Positions 32,326-41,130 of a DNA stretch of 64,000 nt are shown in pieces. Below the pieces are notes generated by a model, which was given only the letters and a program-made list of their open reading frames with translations, was not told the DNA's origin and searched no databases. The stretch's first letter is position 1. Each line of letters begins with the position of its first letter. The DNA comes from Tabrizicola aquatica (GTDB lineage Bacteria > Pseudomonadota > Alphaproteobacteria > Rhodobacterales > Rhodobacteraceae). The stretch is taken from assembly GCF_002900975.1 (NCBI RefSeq), contig NZ_PJON01000004.1, positions 124,001-188,000 on the forward strand, written 5' to 3'. The translations under genes and the position numbers were made by a program.

Positions 32326-35221
32326 GAAGCCGCTCCCCTTCCGGATCAAAGAAATGCGGGCTGACGATCTCGACCTCGGTGTCCTGCCCGCTCAGCAGGT
32401 TCACCGCGCGCATCCGCCGCCCGATCTTCTGGTCGCCCGCCTTCAGATAGCCCAACGCGATGTCGCAGCCGATATGCGGGGAATAGACCTTGGAGGTCAG
32501 CCACCCGCCATCGTTCGCCGCCACCGCCGCCGCCCCCTTTTCCAGGAAATGGCTGCCCGCGCTCAGCTTGCCCTTCGGATCGACCGGCTTCACGCCGACA
32601 AGGCGATACCCCTCCGCCTCCACCAGCCCCTCGCGCTGCGAAAGCACCATGCCGATGGAGTCCTTCTTCTTCGACACCATCTTGCCCAGACCCATGTTCA
32701 GCGCCGTGGACTGGCCGTTCAACTCGCCGCCCGCGACGTGGCCCTTTTCGATCCGCATCACGCCCAGCGCCTCGGTGCCATAGACGATCGGATCGTACTC
32801 CGCCCCGCGCGCCAGCATCTCGCGCAGAAGCGCATCGCCATAGCGCGTGGGAACCGCGATCTCATAGGCCAACTCGCCCGAAAAGCTGATGCGGAAAAGC
32901 CGCGCCCGCAGCCCGCCGCAGACCGTGATGTTGCGCGCGCCCATATAGGGGAAAGCCGCGTCGCTGATATCCTGATCGACCACCTTTTCCAGCACTTTCC
33001 GCGCATTGGGCCCGGCGACCGAGAACTGCGCCCAGGCTTCCGTGGTGCTGATCAGCTGCACGTCCATGTCCGGCCACAGCACCTGACGGCAGTATTCCAG
33101 ATGCCGGAACACCGGGACCGCATTGGCCGTGGTCGTGGTCATCACATATTCATGCTCGCCCATCCGGGCGGTGGTGCCGTCGTCAAAGACGATCCCATCC
33201 TCGCGCAGCATCAGGCCATAGCGGCACTTGCCCACGGCCAGGGTGCTGAACGTGTTGGCATAGACCCGGTCCAGGAAGGCCCCCGCATCGGTGCCCTGGA
33301 TGTCGATCTTGCCCAGTGTGGTCACATCGCAGATACCCACGGACCGCCGCGTCGCCAGCACCTCGCGGTCCACCGACTGCCGCCATTCCGTCTCGCCGGC
33401 CTTCGGCACCCATTGGGTGCGCAGCCACATCCCGACCTCGACAAAGACCGCGCCTTGCTCTTTGGCCCAATGGTGGCTGGGCGTCAGGCGGAACGGCTTG
33501 AACTCTGTCCCTCGCGACCGCCCCGCCAGCGCGCCCATCGCGACCGGAGTATAGGGCGGCCGATAGATCGTGGTCCCGGTATCGGGGATCGAGCGTCCCG
33601 TCAACTCGGCCATGATCGCCAGGCCCAGCACGTTGCCGGTCTTGCCCTGGTCGGTCGCCATACCCAGCGTGGTGTAGCGCTTCAGATGCTCGACGCTGGT
33701 AAAGTTCTCCTGCTTGGCCAGCTTCACGTCCTTCACGGTCACGTCGTTCTGCTGGTCGATCCAGGCCCGGCCCTTGCCGTGCGCCACATGCCACAGGGCC
33801 TTGATCCGCACCGGCGCATCCTCGGCCTCGGGCAGGTCGGCCGCGCCGGTCAGACCCAGCGCCTCGACCGCCGCATCGCGCCCCGTGCGCAGCGCGCCAT
33901 GCGTGGACAGCACCCCGGCCGCCGCCCCCGCGACCATAAGGCCCGGAGGCCCCTCGGCCCCCGGCACAAAGGCCGCAATCGTCGGGTCATAGACGGGACG
34001 CGAGCGGTGATGCGAATGGACGTTCACATTCGGGTTCCACCCGCCCGAAACGCCCAGCGCCTCGACCGCGATTTCGCGGGTCCGGCCCTTGGCATCGCGC
34101 ACGATGATCGACTTCAGCCCCAACCGGCCCGAGGTGTCGATCACCTCGTCGCCCTGCCGGCTGTCCAGCACCGCGACGACCTCGACCCCCTTGGCCTTCA
34201 GATCCTCGGCCGTGCGCAGCCCGTCGTCGTTGTTGGTGAACACCGCCACCCGCTGACCCACCTTGACGCCCCAGCGGTTCGCATAGGCGCGCAGGGCACC
34301 CGCCAGCATGATGCCGGGACGGTCGTTGTTCTCGAACGCAATCGGCCGCTCGGTCGCGCCGCCCGCCAGGATCGCCCGGTGCGAGTAGATGCGCCACAGC
34401 ACCTGCCGCGGCTTGCCGGCCGCAGGCAGCGCCAGGTGGTCGCTCACCCGCTCTACCGCGCCATAGATCCCGTGGTCAAAGGCGCCGATCACCGTGGTCC
34501 GCGGCATCAGCCGGACGTTCGGCAGGCTGGCCAGTTCCGCCACCACCCCGGCCGCCCAGTCCGCGCCATGCGTCCCGCCAACGGCAAGGGTTTCGGCATT
34601 CAGCCGGCCGCCCATGCGGAAATCCTCATCCGCCAGGATCACCCGCTTGCCCGCACGACCCGCCGTCAGCGCCGCCATCAACCCGGTAGGACCGGCCCCG
34701 ATGACCAGCAGGTCACAGTGCAGGAACCCCTTGTCATAGTCGTCCGGGTCCTCTTCCCGACTGACCGAGCCAAGACCCGCCGCACGGCGAATGATCGGCT
34801 CATACAGCTTTTCCCAGAAGGCCTTGGGCCACATGAAAGTCTTGTAGTAGAAGCCCGCCGCAAAGAAGGTGGACAGCCGGTCATTGATCCCCATCGCGTC
34901 AAAGCGCAAGCTGGGCCAGCGGTTCTGGCTGTTCGCGCTCAGCCCGTCGAACAGCTCCGCCACCGTGGCCCGCGTGTTCGGCTCTTGCCGCCCGCCGCTA
35001 CGCAGTTCGACCAGCGCGTTCGGCTCTTCCGACCCAGCGGTCATCGGCCCGCGCGGCCGGTGATACTTGAAGCTGCGGCCCATCAGCCGCACCCCGTTGG
35101 CCAGAAGGGCCGAGGCAAGCGTATCCCCCGGATGCCCCTGATAGGGGATGCCGTCGAAGGTAAAACGCAGGGTCTTGGTGCGGTCGATCTGGCCGCCCGA
35201 AATCCGATTAGACTGGGTCAT
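32318..35221 (-). CDS. mgdC: N-methylglutamate dehydrogenase subunit C (sarcosine oxidase alpha-like)
   Basis: A 967-residue large subunit. The N-terminal ferredoxin-like Fer2_4 domain (FDGIPYQGHPGDTLASALLA, residues 18-37) lacks cluster cysteines as usual, then an NAD(P)-binding Rossmann domain with VIGAGPTGLMAALTAGRAGK near 172-191, a middle region, and a C-terminal GcvT/aminomethyltransferase domain (about 590-960) that binds tetrahydrofolate. With the other subunits it oxidises N-methylglutamate to glutamate and a methylene unit. ATG 35221 overlaps the mgdB stop (ATGA). A true sarcosine oxidase cannot be excluded by this subunit alone; the gmaS/mgs neighbours favour Mgd. Confidence 0.92.
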   Translation of the reverse strand: MTQSNRISGGQIDRTKTLRFTFDGIPYQGHPGDTLASALLANGVRLMGRSFKYHRPRGPMTAGSEEPNALVELRSGGRQEPNTRATVAELFDGLSANSQNRWPSLRFDAMGINDRLSTFFAAGFYYKTFMWPKAFWEKLYEPIIRRAAGLGSVSREEDPDDYDKGFLHCDLLVIGAGPTGLMAALTAGRAGKRVILADEDFRMGGRLNAETLAVGGTHGADWAAGVVAELASLPNVRLMPRTTVIGAFDHGIYGAVERVSDHLALPAAGKPRQVLWRIYSHRAILAGGATERPIAFENNDRPGIMLAGALRAYANRWGVKVGQRVAVFTNNDDGLRTAEDLKAKGVEVVAVLDSRQGDEVIDTSGRLGLKSIIVRDAKGRTREIAVEALGVSGGWNPNVNVHSHHRSRPVYDPTIAAFVPGAEGPPGLMVAGAAAGVLSTHGALRTGRDAAVEALGLTGAADLPEAEDAPVRIKALWHVAHGKGRAWIDQQNDVTVKDVKLAKQENFTSVEHLKRYTTLGMATDQGKTGNVLGLAIMAELTGRSIPDTGTTIYRPPYTPVAMGALAGRSRGTEFKPFRLTPSHHWAKEQGAVFVEVGMWLRTQWVPKAGETEWRQSVDREVLATRRSVGICDVTTLGKIDIQGTDAGAFLDRVYANTFSTLAVGKCRYGLMLREDGIVFDDGTTARMGEHEYVMTTTTANAVPVFRHLEYCRQVLWPDMDVQLISTTEAWAQFSVAGPNARKVLEKVVDQDISDAAFPYMGARNITVCGGLRARLFRISFSGELAYEIAVPTRYGDALLREMLARGAEYDPIVYGTEALGVMRIEKGHVAGGELNGQSTALNMGLGKMVSKKKDSIGMVLSQREGLVEAEGYRLVGVKPVDPKGKLSAGSHFLEKGAAAVAANDGGWLTSKVYSPHIGCDIALGYLKAGDQKIGRRMRAVNLLSGQDTEVEIVSPHFFDPEGERLRG

Positions 35222-35502
35222 TTCGACCGCCCCTTGCTGCGCGCCACGTCGCGCGCCAGTTCCACCCTGGTGATCTCATGCGTGACGGTGTTCCGCGTCA
35301 CCACCAGCCAGGACCGGTCGCCCTGTTCGTGATACCACAGCTCGCGATGCTCGCCGGCCGGGTTGTCCCGGTTGTACAGCCAGTCATGGAACACCTCGAC
35401 GCCCGCCGTCATGCCGTCGGGCCGGTCGATCAGGGCGGCGTCGCCCAGATAGACGAATTCCTGCGCGTCGCGGGGTCCGAGGATCGGATGATGAATGATC
35501 AT
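35218..35502 (-). CDS. mgdB: N-methylglutamate dehydrogenase subunit B (sarcosine oxidase delta-like, zinc ligands lost)
   Basis: A 94-residue SoxD-type subunit, recognisable by GPRDAQEFVYLGDA, FHDWLYNRDNPAGEHRELWY and VTRNTVTHEI. In the characterised delta subunit zinc is held by a CPxC pair and a later His-x3-Cys. Here the first pair is His5 and Leu8 (HHPILGPRD) and the second is His58 and Asp62 (YHEQGD), so three of four ligands are replaced and zinc is unlikely to bind. Between mgdA (12 bp) and mgdC (4-base overlap). Confidence 0.9.
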   Translation of the reverse strand: MIIHHPILGPRDAQEFVYLGDAALIDRPDGMTAGVEVFHDWLYNRDNPAGEHRELWYHEQGDRSWLVVTRNTVTHEITRVELARDVARSKGRSK

Positions 35503-35514
35503 TCGCTTATTCCG

Positions 35515-36765
35515 TCAATGCAGGTTCGGCTGGGCGCCCTGGCCCTTTTCGTCGATCATCCGGCCCTTGAGGAACCGGTCGAAGCGATAGGCCGTGGCCG
35601 TCTGGTGCGACGCGTCCTTCGCCAGCAGGTGGGCAAAGGCCCAGCCGCTGGCAGGGGTTGCCTTGAACCCGCCATAGCACCAGCCGCCGTTGAAATAGAG
35701 CCCCTCGACATGCGTCTTGTCGATGATGGGCGAGCCGTCCATCGACATGTCCATGATCCCGCCCCAACTGCGCAGCAACCGCACGCGGCCGATCGCCGGC
35801 ATCAGCGCCATGCCACCCTCGGCCACGTCCTCGACCACCGGCAGATTCCCGCGTTGCGCGTAAGAGTTGTAGCCGTCGATGTCGCCACCGAAGACCAGAC
35901 CGCCCTTGTCGGACTGGCTGACGTAGAAGTGCCCGGCGCCAAAGGTCATCACGCCGTCGATCAGCGGCTTCAGCCCTTCGGAAACAAAGGCTTGCAACAC
36001 GTGGCTTTCGATCGGCAGGCGCATCCCGGCATGTGCCATGACCTTGGACGACGACCCGGCCACCGCCACACCGACCTTCTTCGCGCCGATGTATCCGCGG
36101 GTGGTTTCCACCCCCTTGATGCGGCCGTTCTCGATCCGCATGCCGGTCACTTCGCAGTTCTGGATCAGGTCCACCCCGCGCAGATCGGCCCCGCGCGCAT
36201 AGCCCCAGGCCACCGCGTCATGCCGCACCGTCCCGCCCCGGCGCTGCATCAAGGCACCCTTGATCGGAAAGCGGGCGTTGTCGAAGTTCAGCCAGGGATA
36301 CATCTGGCGCACCTGCTCGCGGTTCAGCAGTTCCGCGTCCGCCCCGTGCATCCGCATCGCATTGCCGCGTCGGGTGGCCGCATCGCGCTGCGCATCGGTG
36401 TGGATCAGGTTGATGATCCCGCGCTGGCTGACCATGGCGTTATAGTTGAAGTCCTGCTCCAACCCTTCCCACAGCTTCAGGCTGAACTCGTAGAACGGCT
36501 CGTTTCCGTCCAGCAGGTAGTTCGACCGGATGATCGTGGTGTTCCGCCCGACGTTCCCGCCGCCCAGATAGCCCTTCTCCAGCACCGCGATCCGGGCCTG
36601 GCCGAACTCTTTCGCCAGGTAGTAGGCCGTCGCCAGCCCGTGCCCACCGCCGCCGATGATGATATAGTCGTATTCCGCCTGAGGCGTGGCGTCCCGCCAC
36701 ACCGGCTTCCAGCCCTTGTGGCCCGTCAGTGCCTCGGCAATGACCCGAAATCCCGAATAGCGCAC
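35515..36765 (-). CDS. mgdA: N-methylglutamate dehydrogenase subunit A (sarcosine oxidase beta-like, FAD/FMN)
   Basis: A 416-residue DAO-family flavoprotein that carries the amine-oxidising site. The FAD motif IIIGGGGHGLATAYYLA lies at residues 35-51, and His182 in RHDAVAWGYAR is the residue that covalently holds FMN in heterotetrameric sarcosine oxidase. The C-terminal half has SWGGIMDMSMDGSPIIDKT and YFNGGWCYGGFKATPASGWA. The start is a GTG at 36765 with CAGGAGGT seven bases before it. First gene of mgdABCD (order soxBDAG). Confidence 0.93.
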   Translation of the reverse strand: MRYSGFRVIAEALTGHKGWKPVWRDATPQAEYDYIIIGGGGHGLATAYYLAKEFGQARIAVLEKGYLGGGNVGRNTTIIRSNYLLDGNEPFYEFSLKLWEGLEQDFNYNAMVSQRGIINLIHTDAQRDAATRRGNAMRMHGADAELLNREQVRQMYPWLNFDNARFPIKGALMQRRGGTVRHDAVAWGYARGADLRGVDLIQNCEVTGMRIENGRIKGVETTRGYIGAKKVGVAVAGSSSKVMAHAGMRLPIESHVLQAFVSEGLKPLIDGVMTFGAGHFYVSQSDKGGLVFGGDIDGYNSYAQRGNLPVVEDVAEGGMALMPAIGRVRLLRSWGGIMDMSMDGSPIIDKTHVEGLYFNGGWCYGGFKATPASGWAFAHLLAKDASHQTATAYRFDRFLKGRMIDEKGQGAQPNLH

Positions 36766-36850
36766 GCCCGACCTCCTGTTTGCCCTGTTCTAGGCCCGCA
36801 GAGGTCGGAAAACGCATCCGTTTTCGCCACCGGATCGTCCGTTTCTGCCA

Positions 36851-36970
36851 TCAGGGGGCGGCGGGTGCCACCTTGGCGAACGGGTCCCAGCCCGCCACCG
36901 CGTCCGAGACCTGGCCCTGCGCGATGCTGGCCAGGATCAGGATGGTGATCGAGGTGATAAGGCTGTGCAT
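36851..36970 (-). CDS. Possible 39-residue membrane peptide
   Basis: Starts MHSLITSITILILASIAQGQ, a plausible single membrane helix or signal-like segment, then DAVAGWDPFAKVAP. The same frame is open back to a GTG at 37120, whose first residues (MRTLNDQNYRK) resemble the start of the other small frame at 37270. No clear ribosome-binding site stands before the ATG at 36970. Weakly supported. Confidence 0.3.
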   Translation of the reverse strand: MHSLITSITILILASIAQGQVSDAVAGWDPFAKVAPAAP

Positions 36971-37129
36971 GATGGGCCCCTGGTGCGTTTGTTCACGCCC
37001 CGTTCTACCCGATTCTGCTTGCCATCCCGTTAACCATGCGCCCGCGCCGGACTTTACATTTTGGCAAGGAATGCCCATCATTCTGGACTTACGATAGTTC
37101 TGATCGTTCAGGGTCCTCACCTTGAATAA

Positions 37130-37159
37130 GACCCGGCGGAGTTGCTGCTCCGCCGGGTC
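37130..37159. terminator. Hairpin, candidate terminator
   Basis: Perfect 12-bp stem (GACCCGGCGGAG / CTCCGCCGGGTC) with a 6-base loop; on the plus strand CCCTTCTTTTC follows, on the minus strand TTATTC. It lies between the two small frames, downstream of the 37175-37270 frame on the minus strand. Confidence 0.6.
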
Positions 37160-37174
37160 CCCTTCTTTTCAGGG

Positions 37175-37270
37175 TCAGCCCCGATCAGAAGCTGGATGGC
37201 AGACAGCAAGCGTTCCCGCCGCGATCAGCGCCATCCATTTACGATGGTCTTTTTCGTTCAGTTCCCTCAC
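37175..37270 (-). CDS. Possible 31-residue peptide, MRELNEKDHRK type
   Basis: GTG-started frame reading MRELNEKDHRKWMALIAAGT followed by LAVCHPASDRG and TGA. The basic/acidic head precedes a short hydrophobic stretch. GGAGG directly abuts the GTG, which is too close for a normal start, so initiation could be at an upstream TTG or not occur. Kept because its head is conserved in the frame starting at 37120. Confidence 0.3.
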   Translation of the reverse strand: MRELNEKDHRKWMALIAAGTLAVCHPASDRG

Positions 37271-37331
37271 CTCCGTGCACCGCAAAGGGTTGCGGCCCGC
37301 CAAGGGGTAGTGAGGGAAGGTTAACCGTGGC

Positions 37332-40300
37332 TTACGCGACCAGCGCCTCGGCCTTCTTCAGATCGACGCTGACCAGCTGGGACACCCCCTGCTCCTGCAT
37401 CGTCACCCCGAACAGCCGGTCCATCCGCGCCATCGTCACCGCATGGTGCGTGATGATCAGGAACCGCGTTTCCGTGCGCCGGGTCATCTCGTCCAGAAGG
37501 TCGCAGAACCGGGTCACGTTGGCGTCGTCCAGGGGCGCGTCCACCTCGTCCAGCACGCAGATCGGCGCGGGGTTCGCCAGGAACACCCCGAAGATCAGCG
37601 CCAGCGCGGTCAGGGTCTGCTCGCCACCCGACAGCAGGCTAAGAGTCGCCAGCTTCTTGCCCGGCGGCTGGCACAGGATCTCCAGCCCGGCCTCCAGGGG
37701 GTCGTCGCTTTCCACCAGCACCAGCCGTGCCTCACCGCCGCCGAAAAGATGGGTGAACAGGGTCGAGAAATTGGCATTCACCTGCTCGAACGCCGTCAGC
37801 AACCGCTCGCGGCCTTCCTTGTTCAGGCCCGCAATCCCGGCGCGCAGCTTCTTGATCGCTTCCTCCAGATCCGACTTTTCGCCAGCCAGAGCATCGTATT
37901 CGGCCTCGATGGTCTTTGCGTCCTCCTCGGCGCGCAGGTTCACCGCGCCCAAAGCCTCGCGCTGGCGCTTCAACCGGCTGACATCGTGGTCCAGAGTCTC
38001 GGCATCGGGCATCTTGTCGGGGTCGGTCCGCAAGCTGGCAAGCAGCTCATCCGGCGTCCGGTCGTCCTCCTCGGCGATCCGCTCGGCCGCCAGCGCCACG
38101 CCTTCCCGCGCTGCATCCAGCCGCGCCTCGGCCCGGGCCCGGGCTTCTCTGGCCTCCCCGGCCAGTCGTTCGGTCTCGCGCTCGGCCATGGCCGCCTCGC
38201 GCAGGGCACCCTCGGCCTCGGCCAGCGCATCGGCGGCGCGGCGACGACGCTCCTCGGCATCGGCAATCGCCTCGACCAACTCGTCCCGCTTGGCCGCGAT
38301 CTCCTCGGGCGCCAACATCGCCTCGGCCAGTTCCTCCTCGGTCTCGGCCCGCCGCTCCGTCAACTCCTTCGTGCGCCGAGATGCCGTCTCCAGCCGGTGC
38401 TTCCAGCCCGACAGCTCCTTCGTCGCCTCCTGCCTCCGCCGCACCCGCGCCTCGCCCTCGCGCCGCACCTCATCCTGTGCGGACCGCCGCGTCATCATCG
38501 TGATCCGCGCTGCCTCGACCGTGATCTTCGCGGCCTCCACCGCGCCCCGCGCAGCGTCAAGATCGCCCAGGTCGGACACCGCCGCCTCCGCCTCGCGCAG
38601 CCGGGCGCGGGCGCCCATCGCCTCGTCCTCGAAGCGGCTGACCGCCAGTTTCGCGGCCTCCAGCTTGCCCCCGGCAATCGAGCGATCCGCCTCGGCCCGC
38701 GCCAGCGCCCGGTTCGCCTCGGCCAGCCGCGCATCCGCCGCCCGCCGCGCATCCCGCGCCCGCTGGTCCGCCGTCGCCAGTTCCCCCAACCGCGCCTGCA
38801 ACGCCTCATGCGCCTGCCGCGCGCCATCGGCCCGGGCGCCCACGTCCTCCAGATCGCGCTTCAGCTGCACCAGGCGGTTCAGCTGCTGCAACCGCAGCGC
38901 CGCCGCTGACGGGGCATCCTCGGCCCCCGCCCGGAACCCGTCCCAGCGCCACAGATCGCCCTCGACGCTGACCAGCCGCTGACCCGGCTGCAGCGCCGCC
39001 TGCAAGGCAAACCCCTGCGCACGGCTGACCAACCCGATCTGCGACAACCGGCGCGCCAGGACCGCGGGGGCCTTCACCCGGTCGCCCAGAGCCTCAGCGC
39101 CCACCGGCAAGGCCTGCGCCTCGTCATAGGGCGCAAGCACCGCCCAGCCCGACCGCGCCTCCGCCGCCACTTCGGGCGCGCGCAGGTCGTCGGCCAGCGC
39201 CGCGCCCAGCGCCTTTTCAAAGCCCGGCTCCACCTCCAGCCGGTCCAGCAGCTGATGCCCCGCCTGCGACTCCCGCTCCACCAGCCGCGCCAGGGCCGCC
39301 ACCTCGGCCCGCAGCGCGTTGGCTTCACCCTCGGCCGAGGATCGGGCCGCCCGCGCTTCGGCCTCGCGCCCCTGTGTCTCGGCCCGCGCCACTTCGGCCG
39401 CTTCCAGCGCGGCTTCCGTCGCCTCGCCCTCGGCCAGCGCCGCTTCTTGCGCCTCTTCCGCCGCCTCGAACGCCTCGCCCGCCGCCTCCAGCGCGCCGGC
39501 CGCTGCTGCCACCGCTTCCCGCGCCGTGCCAGCCTGGTCTTCCGCCCGCTCCAGCACCGACCGCGAATCCGCCAGCATCCGCTGCGTCGACTGGTGCCGC
39601 GCCGCCAACCGCGCCGCGTCCTCGGTCAGTTCGGACAGCGCACCCTCGCGCTCGGACAGCACCGCCCCCGCCTCCCGCGCGGCCTCGACCGCTTCGGCAA
39701 GCTTTTCCTCATGCCCGTCATGGGCGCGCGTCAGCTCGCGGATTTCCCATTCCAACCGCTCGATCACCTCACCGGCATCGCGGTTCAGCCCCGCCTCGCG
39801 CTCCATGTCGCGCGACAGCTGCTCGATCCGGCCGCGCAGCGTGTCGATCGTCGCCAGCGCCCGCGCCTCCTGGTCGCCCAGCGCATCCCGCTGCAAGACC
39901 AGCCGCTGCAGAATGGCGCTGGCAATCGCCTCCTCCTCGCGCTTCGGCGGCAACGCATCCTCTGCCACCTCCCGCGCCTTGCCCGAGGCGCGCGACGCCG
40001 CTTCGGCCTGGTGCTGCGCGATCAGCCGTTCCCGCAAGGCCGCTTCGGCCTGGGACCGCGCCTCATCCGCCTCGCGCCAGCGCCGCCACAGCAGCATCCC
40101 CTCGGACTTCCGCAACTCTTCCGAGATTTCCCGGTACCGCGCCGCCTGCTTGGCCTGCCGGGTCAAGACCGACAATTGCTGCGCCAGACTTTCCAGCACG
40201 TCATCGACCCGCAACAGGTTCTGCTCGGCCCCCGACAGCTTCAGCTCCGCCTCATGCCGCCGCGCATAAAGCCCGCTGATCCCCGCCGCCTCCTCCAGAA

Positions 40301-40787
40301 TCCGCCGCCGCGACTTCGGCTTGGCGTTGATCAGCTCGGAAATCTGCCCCTGCCGCACCAGCGCCGGGCTGTGCGACCCGGTCGAGGCATCGGCAAACAG
40401 CATCTGCACGTCCCGCGCGCGGACCTCCTTGGCATTGGCCCGATAGGCGCTGCCCGCATCCCGCGTGATCCGCCGCACGATCTCGATCTGGTCCGCGTCA
40501 TTGAATCCGCTCGGCGCCAGCCGATCCTGGTTGTCGATCACCAGCGCGACTTCGGCGAAATGCCGCGCCCCCCGCGTGGCCGCGCCGTTGAAGATCACAT
40601 CCTCCATCCCGCCGCCGCGCATGGCGCTGGGGCGGTTTTCCCCCATCACCCAGCGCAGCGCCTCCAGCAGGTTCGACTTGCCGCACCCGTTCGGACCCAC
40701 AACGCCCGTCAACCCCTCGTGGATCACCAGATCCGTGGGGTCGACAAAGCTCTTGAATCCATTCAGCCGCAGCCGGGTCAGACGCAC
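37332..40787 (-). CDS. smc: Chromosome segregation protein SMC
   Basis: An 1151-residue SMC ATPase that compacts and segregates the chromosome. Walker A GPNGCGKS at 31-38, Q-loop region near 140 (ASTGSHSPALVRQGQISELI), two long Ala/Glu/Arg-rich coiled coils (about 170-500 and 660-960), a hinge around 500-640 (GFEKALGAALADDLRAPEVA), and the C-terminal head with signature LSLLSGGEQTLTALALIF and Walker B CVLDEVDAPLDDANV. A GTG at 40787 aligns with the family start (VRLTRLRLNGFKSFVDPT); the longer frame to 40859 adds a non-homologous tail. Length matches alphaproteobacterial Smc. Confidence 0.96.
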   Translation of the reverse strand: MRLTRLRLNGFKSFVDPTDLVIHEGLTGVVGPNGCGKSNLLEALRWVMGENRPSAMRGGGMEDVIFNGAATRGARHFAEVALVIDNQDRLAPSGFNDADQIEIVRRITRDAGSAYRANAKEVRARDVQMLFADASTGSHSPALVRQGQISELINAKPKSRRRILEEAAGISGLYARRHEAELKLSGAEQNLLRVDDVLESLAQQLSVLTRQAKQAARYREISEELRKSEGMLLWRRWREADEARSQAEAALRERLIAQHQAEAASRASGKAREVAEDALPPKREEEAIASAILQRLVLQRDALGDQEARALATIDTLRGRIEQLSRDMEREAGLNRDAGEVIERLEWEIRELTRAHDGHEEKLAEAVEAAREAGAVLSEREGALSELTEDAARLAARHQSTQRMLADSRSVLERAEDQAGTAREAVAAAAGALEAAGEAFEAAEEAQEAALAEGEATEAALEAAEVARAETQGREAEARAARSSAEGEANALRAEVAALARLVERESQAGHQLLDRLEVEPGFEKALGAALADDLRAPEVAAEARSGWAVLAPYDEAQALPVGAEALGDRVKAPAVLARRLSQIGLVSRAQGFALQAALQPGQRLVSVEGDLWRWDGFRAGAEDAPSAAALRLQQLNRLVQLKRDLEDVGARADGARQAHEALQARLGELATADQRARDARRAADARLAEANRALARAEADRSIAGGKLEAAKLAVSRFEDEAMGARARLREAEAAVSDLGDLDAARGAVEAAKITVEAARITMMTRRSAQDEVRREGEARVRRRQEATKELSGWKHRLETASRRTKELTERRAETEEELAEAMLAPEEIAAKRDELVEAIADAEERRRRAADALAEAEGALREAAMAERETERLAGEAREARARAEARLDAAREGVALAAERIAEEDDRTPDELLASLRTDPDKMPDAETLDHDVSRLKRQREALGAVNLRAEEDAKTIEAEYDALAGEKSDLEEAIKKLRAGIAGLNKEGRERLLTAFEQVNANFSTLFTHLFGGGEARLVLVESDDPLEAGLEILCQPPGKKLATLSLLSGGEQTLTALALIFGVFLANPAPICVLDEVDAPLDDANVTRFCDLLDEMTRRTETRFLIITHHAVTMARMDRLFGVTMQEQGVSQLVSVDLKKAEALVA

Positions 40788-41130
40788 GGATACCTCACGA
40801 GTCGCAGGGCCGCGATGTTCCCGCCGCACCGGGCAGGAGTCAACCCGACCCCCCAGCATCTCGCGAATCCTGGCGGCTTATCCCCAACATCTTGCGCAAA
40901 GCGCCTTTCACATTTGTCCAAATATCCTCCGGGGGTCCGGGGATGGAAAACCCCCGGCCGAGGAGGAGGGCGCAAGCCCCGACGACGAGACAAGGAGTCT
41001 TCGCGCCGCAAGGCGCTCCTTTTTAAAACCGCCCGCTTGCCCCAGTCACCCGCCCGTGCCAGCCTCGCGCCATGCTTAACCCTGCATCGGCCCTCGCCTG
41101 GCTCCCCTTTTCGGACGCGTTGCGTGCCGC
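40788..41130. other. Non-coding gap between smc and the divergent GNAT gene
   Basis: No gene seen in 343 bp. It holds a single TTGCGCAA at 40892-40899, one ATATCC-GGGGG repeat (40917-40958), and promoter space for smc and the 41131 operon. A GCGCCGCAAGGCGC inverted stretch followed by TCCTTTTTAAAA lies near 41010-41030 on the plus strand and looks like a weak terminator without an obvious gene in front of it. Confidence 0.5.
40917..40958 (+). repeat. ATATCC-GGGGG intergenic repeat, copy 2
   Basis: Reads TCCAAATATCCTCCGGGGG, then a GGTCCGGGG/CCCCCGG hairpin about a GATGGAAAA loop. Same design as 6961-7002 and 42920-42961, on the plus strand. Confidence 0.6.

Larger units (their letters stand above)
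36766..37331. other. Gene-poor stretch between mgdA and smc
   Basis: About 560 bp with no large gene. The first 100 bp upstream of mgdA should hold its promoter and include CCGTTTTCGCCACCGGATCG-like AT/GC alternation. Two small open frames (36851-36970 and 37175-37270) and a 12-bp-stem hairpin (37130-37159) are listed separately. Two diverged direct repeats of 35 bp lie at 37089-37123 and 37239-37273. Confidence 0.5.

Noticed and set aside
32318-36765. Annotation as ordinary sarcosine oxidase (soxBDAG)
   Set aside because: Usual partners glyA, folD or purU are absent, and gmaS, mgsABC, dmm and tmm are adjacent; N-methylglutamate dehydrogenase fits better, though the substrate is not proven by sequence.
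36851-37120. 89-residue frame as one protein
   Set aside because: The middle part has non-coding composition and no ribosome-binding site; only the head (compared with 37270) and the last 39 codons look protein-like, so only the short form is listed.
37327-38982. Very long open frames opposite smc and other genes (for example 551 codons here, 1143 codons at 23216-26647)
   Set aside because: They are antisense shadows caused by high third-position GC; they have skewed Arg/Ala/Ser or Gln/His-rich composition, no domains, and lie over well-identified genes.
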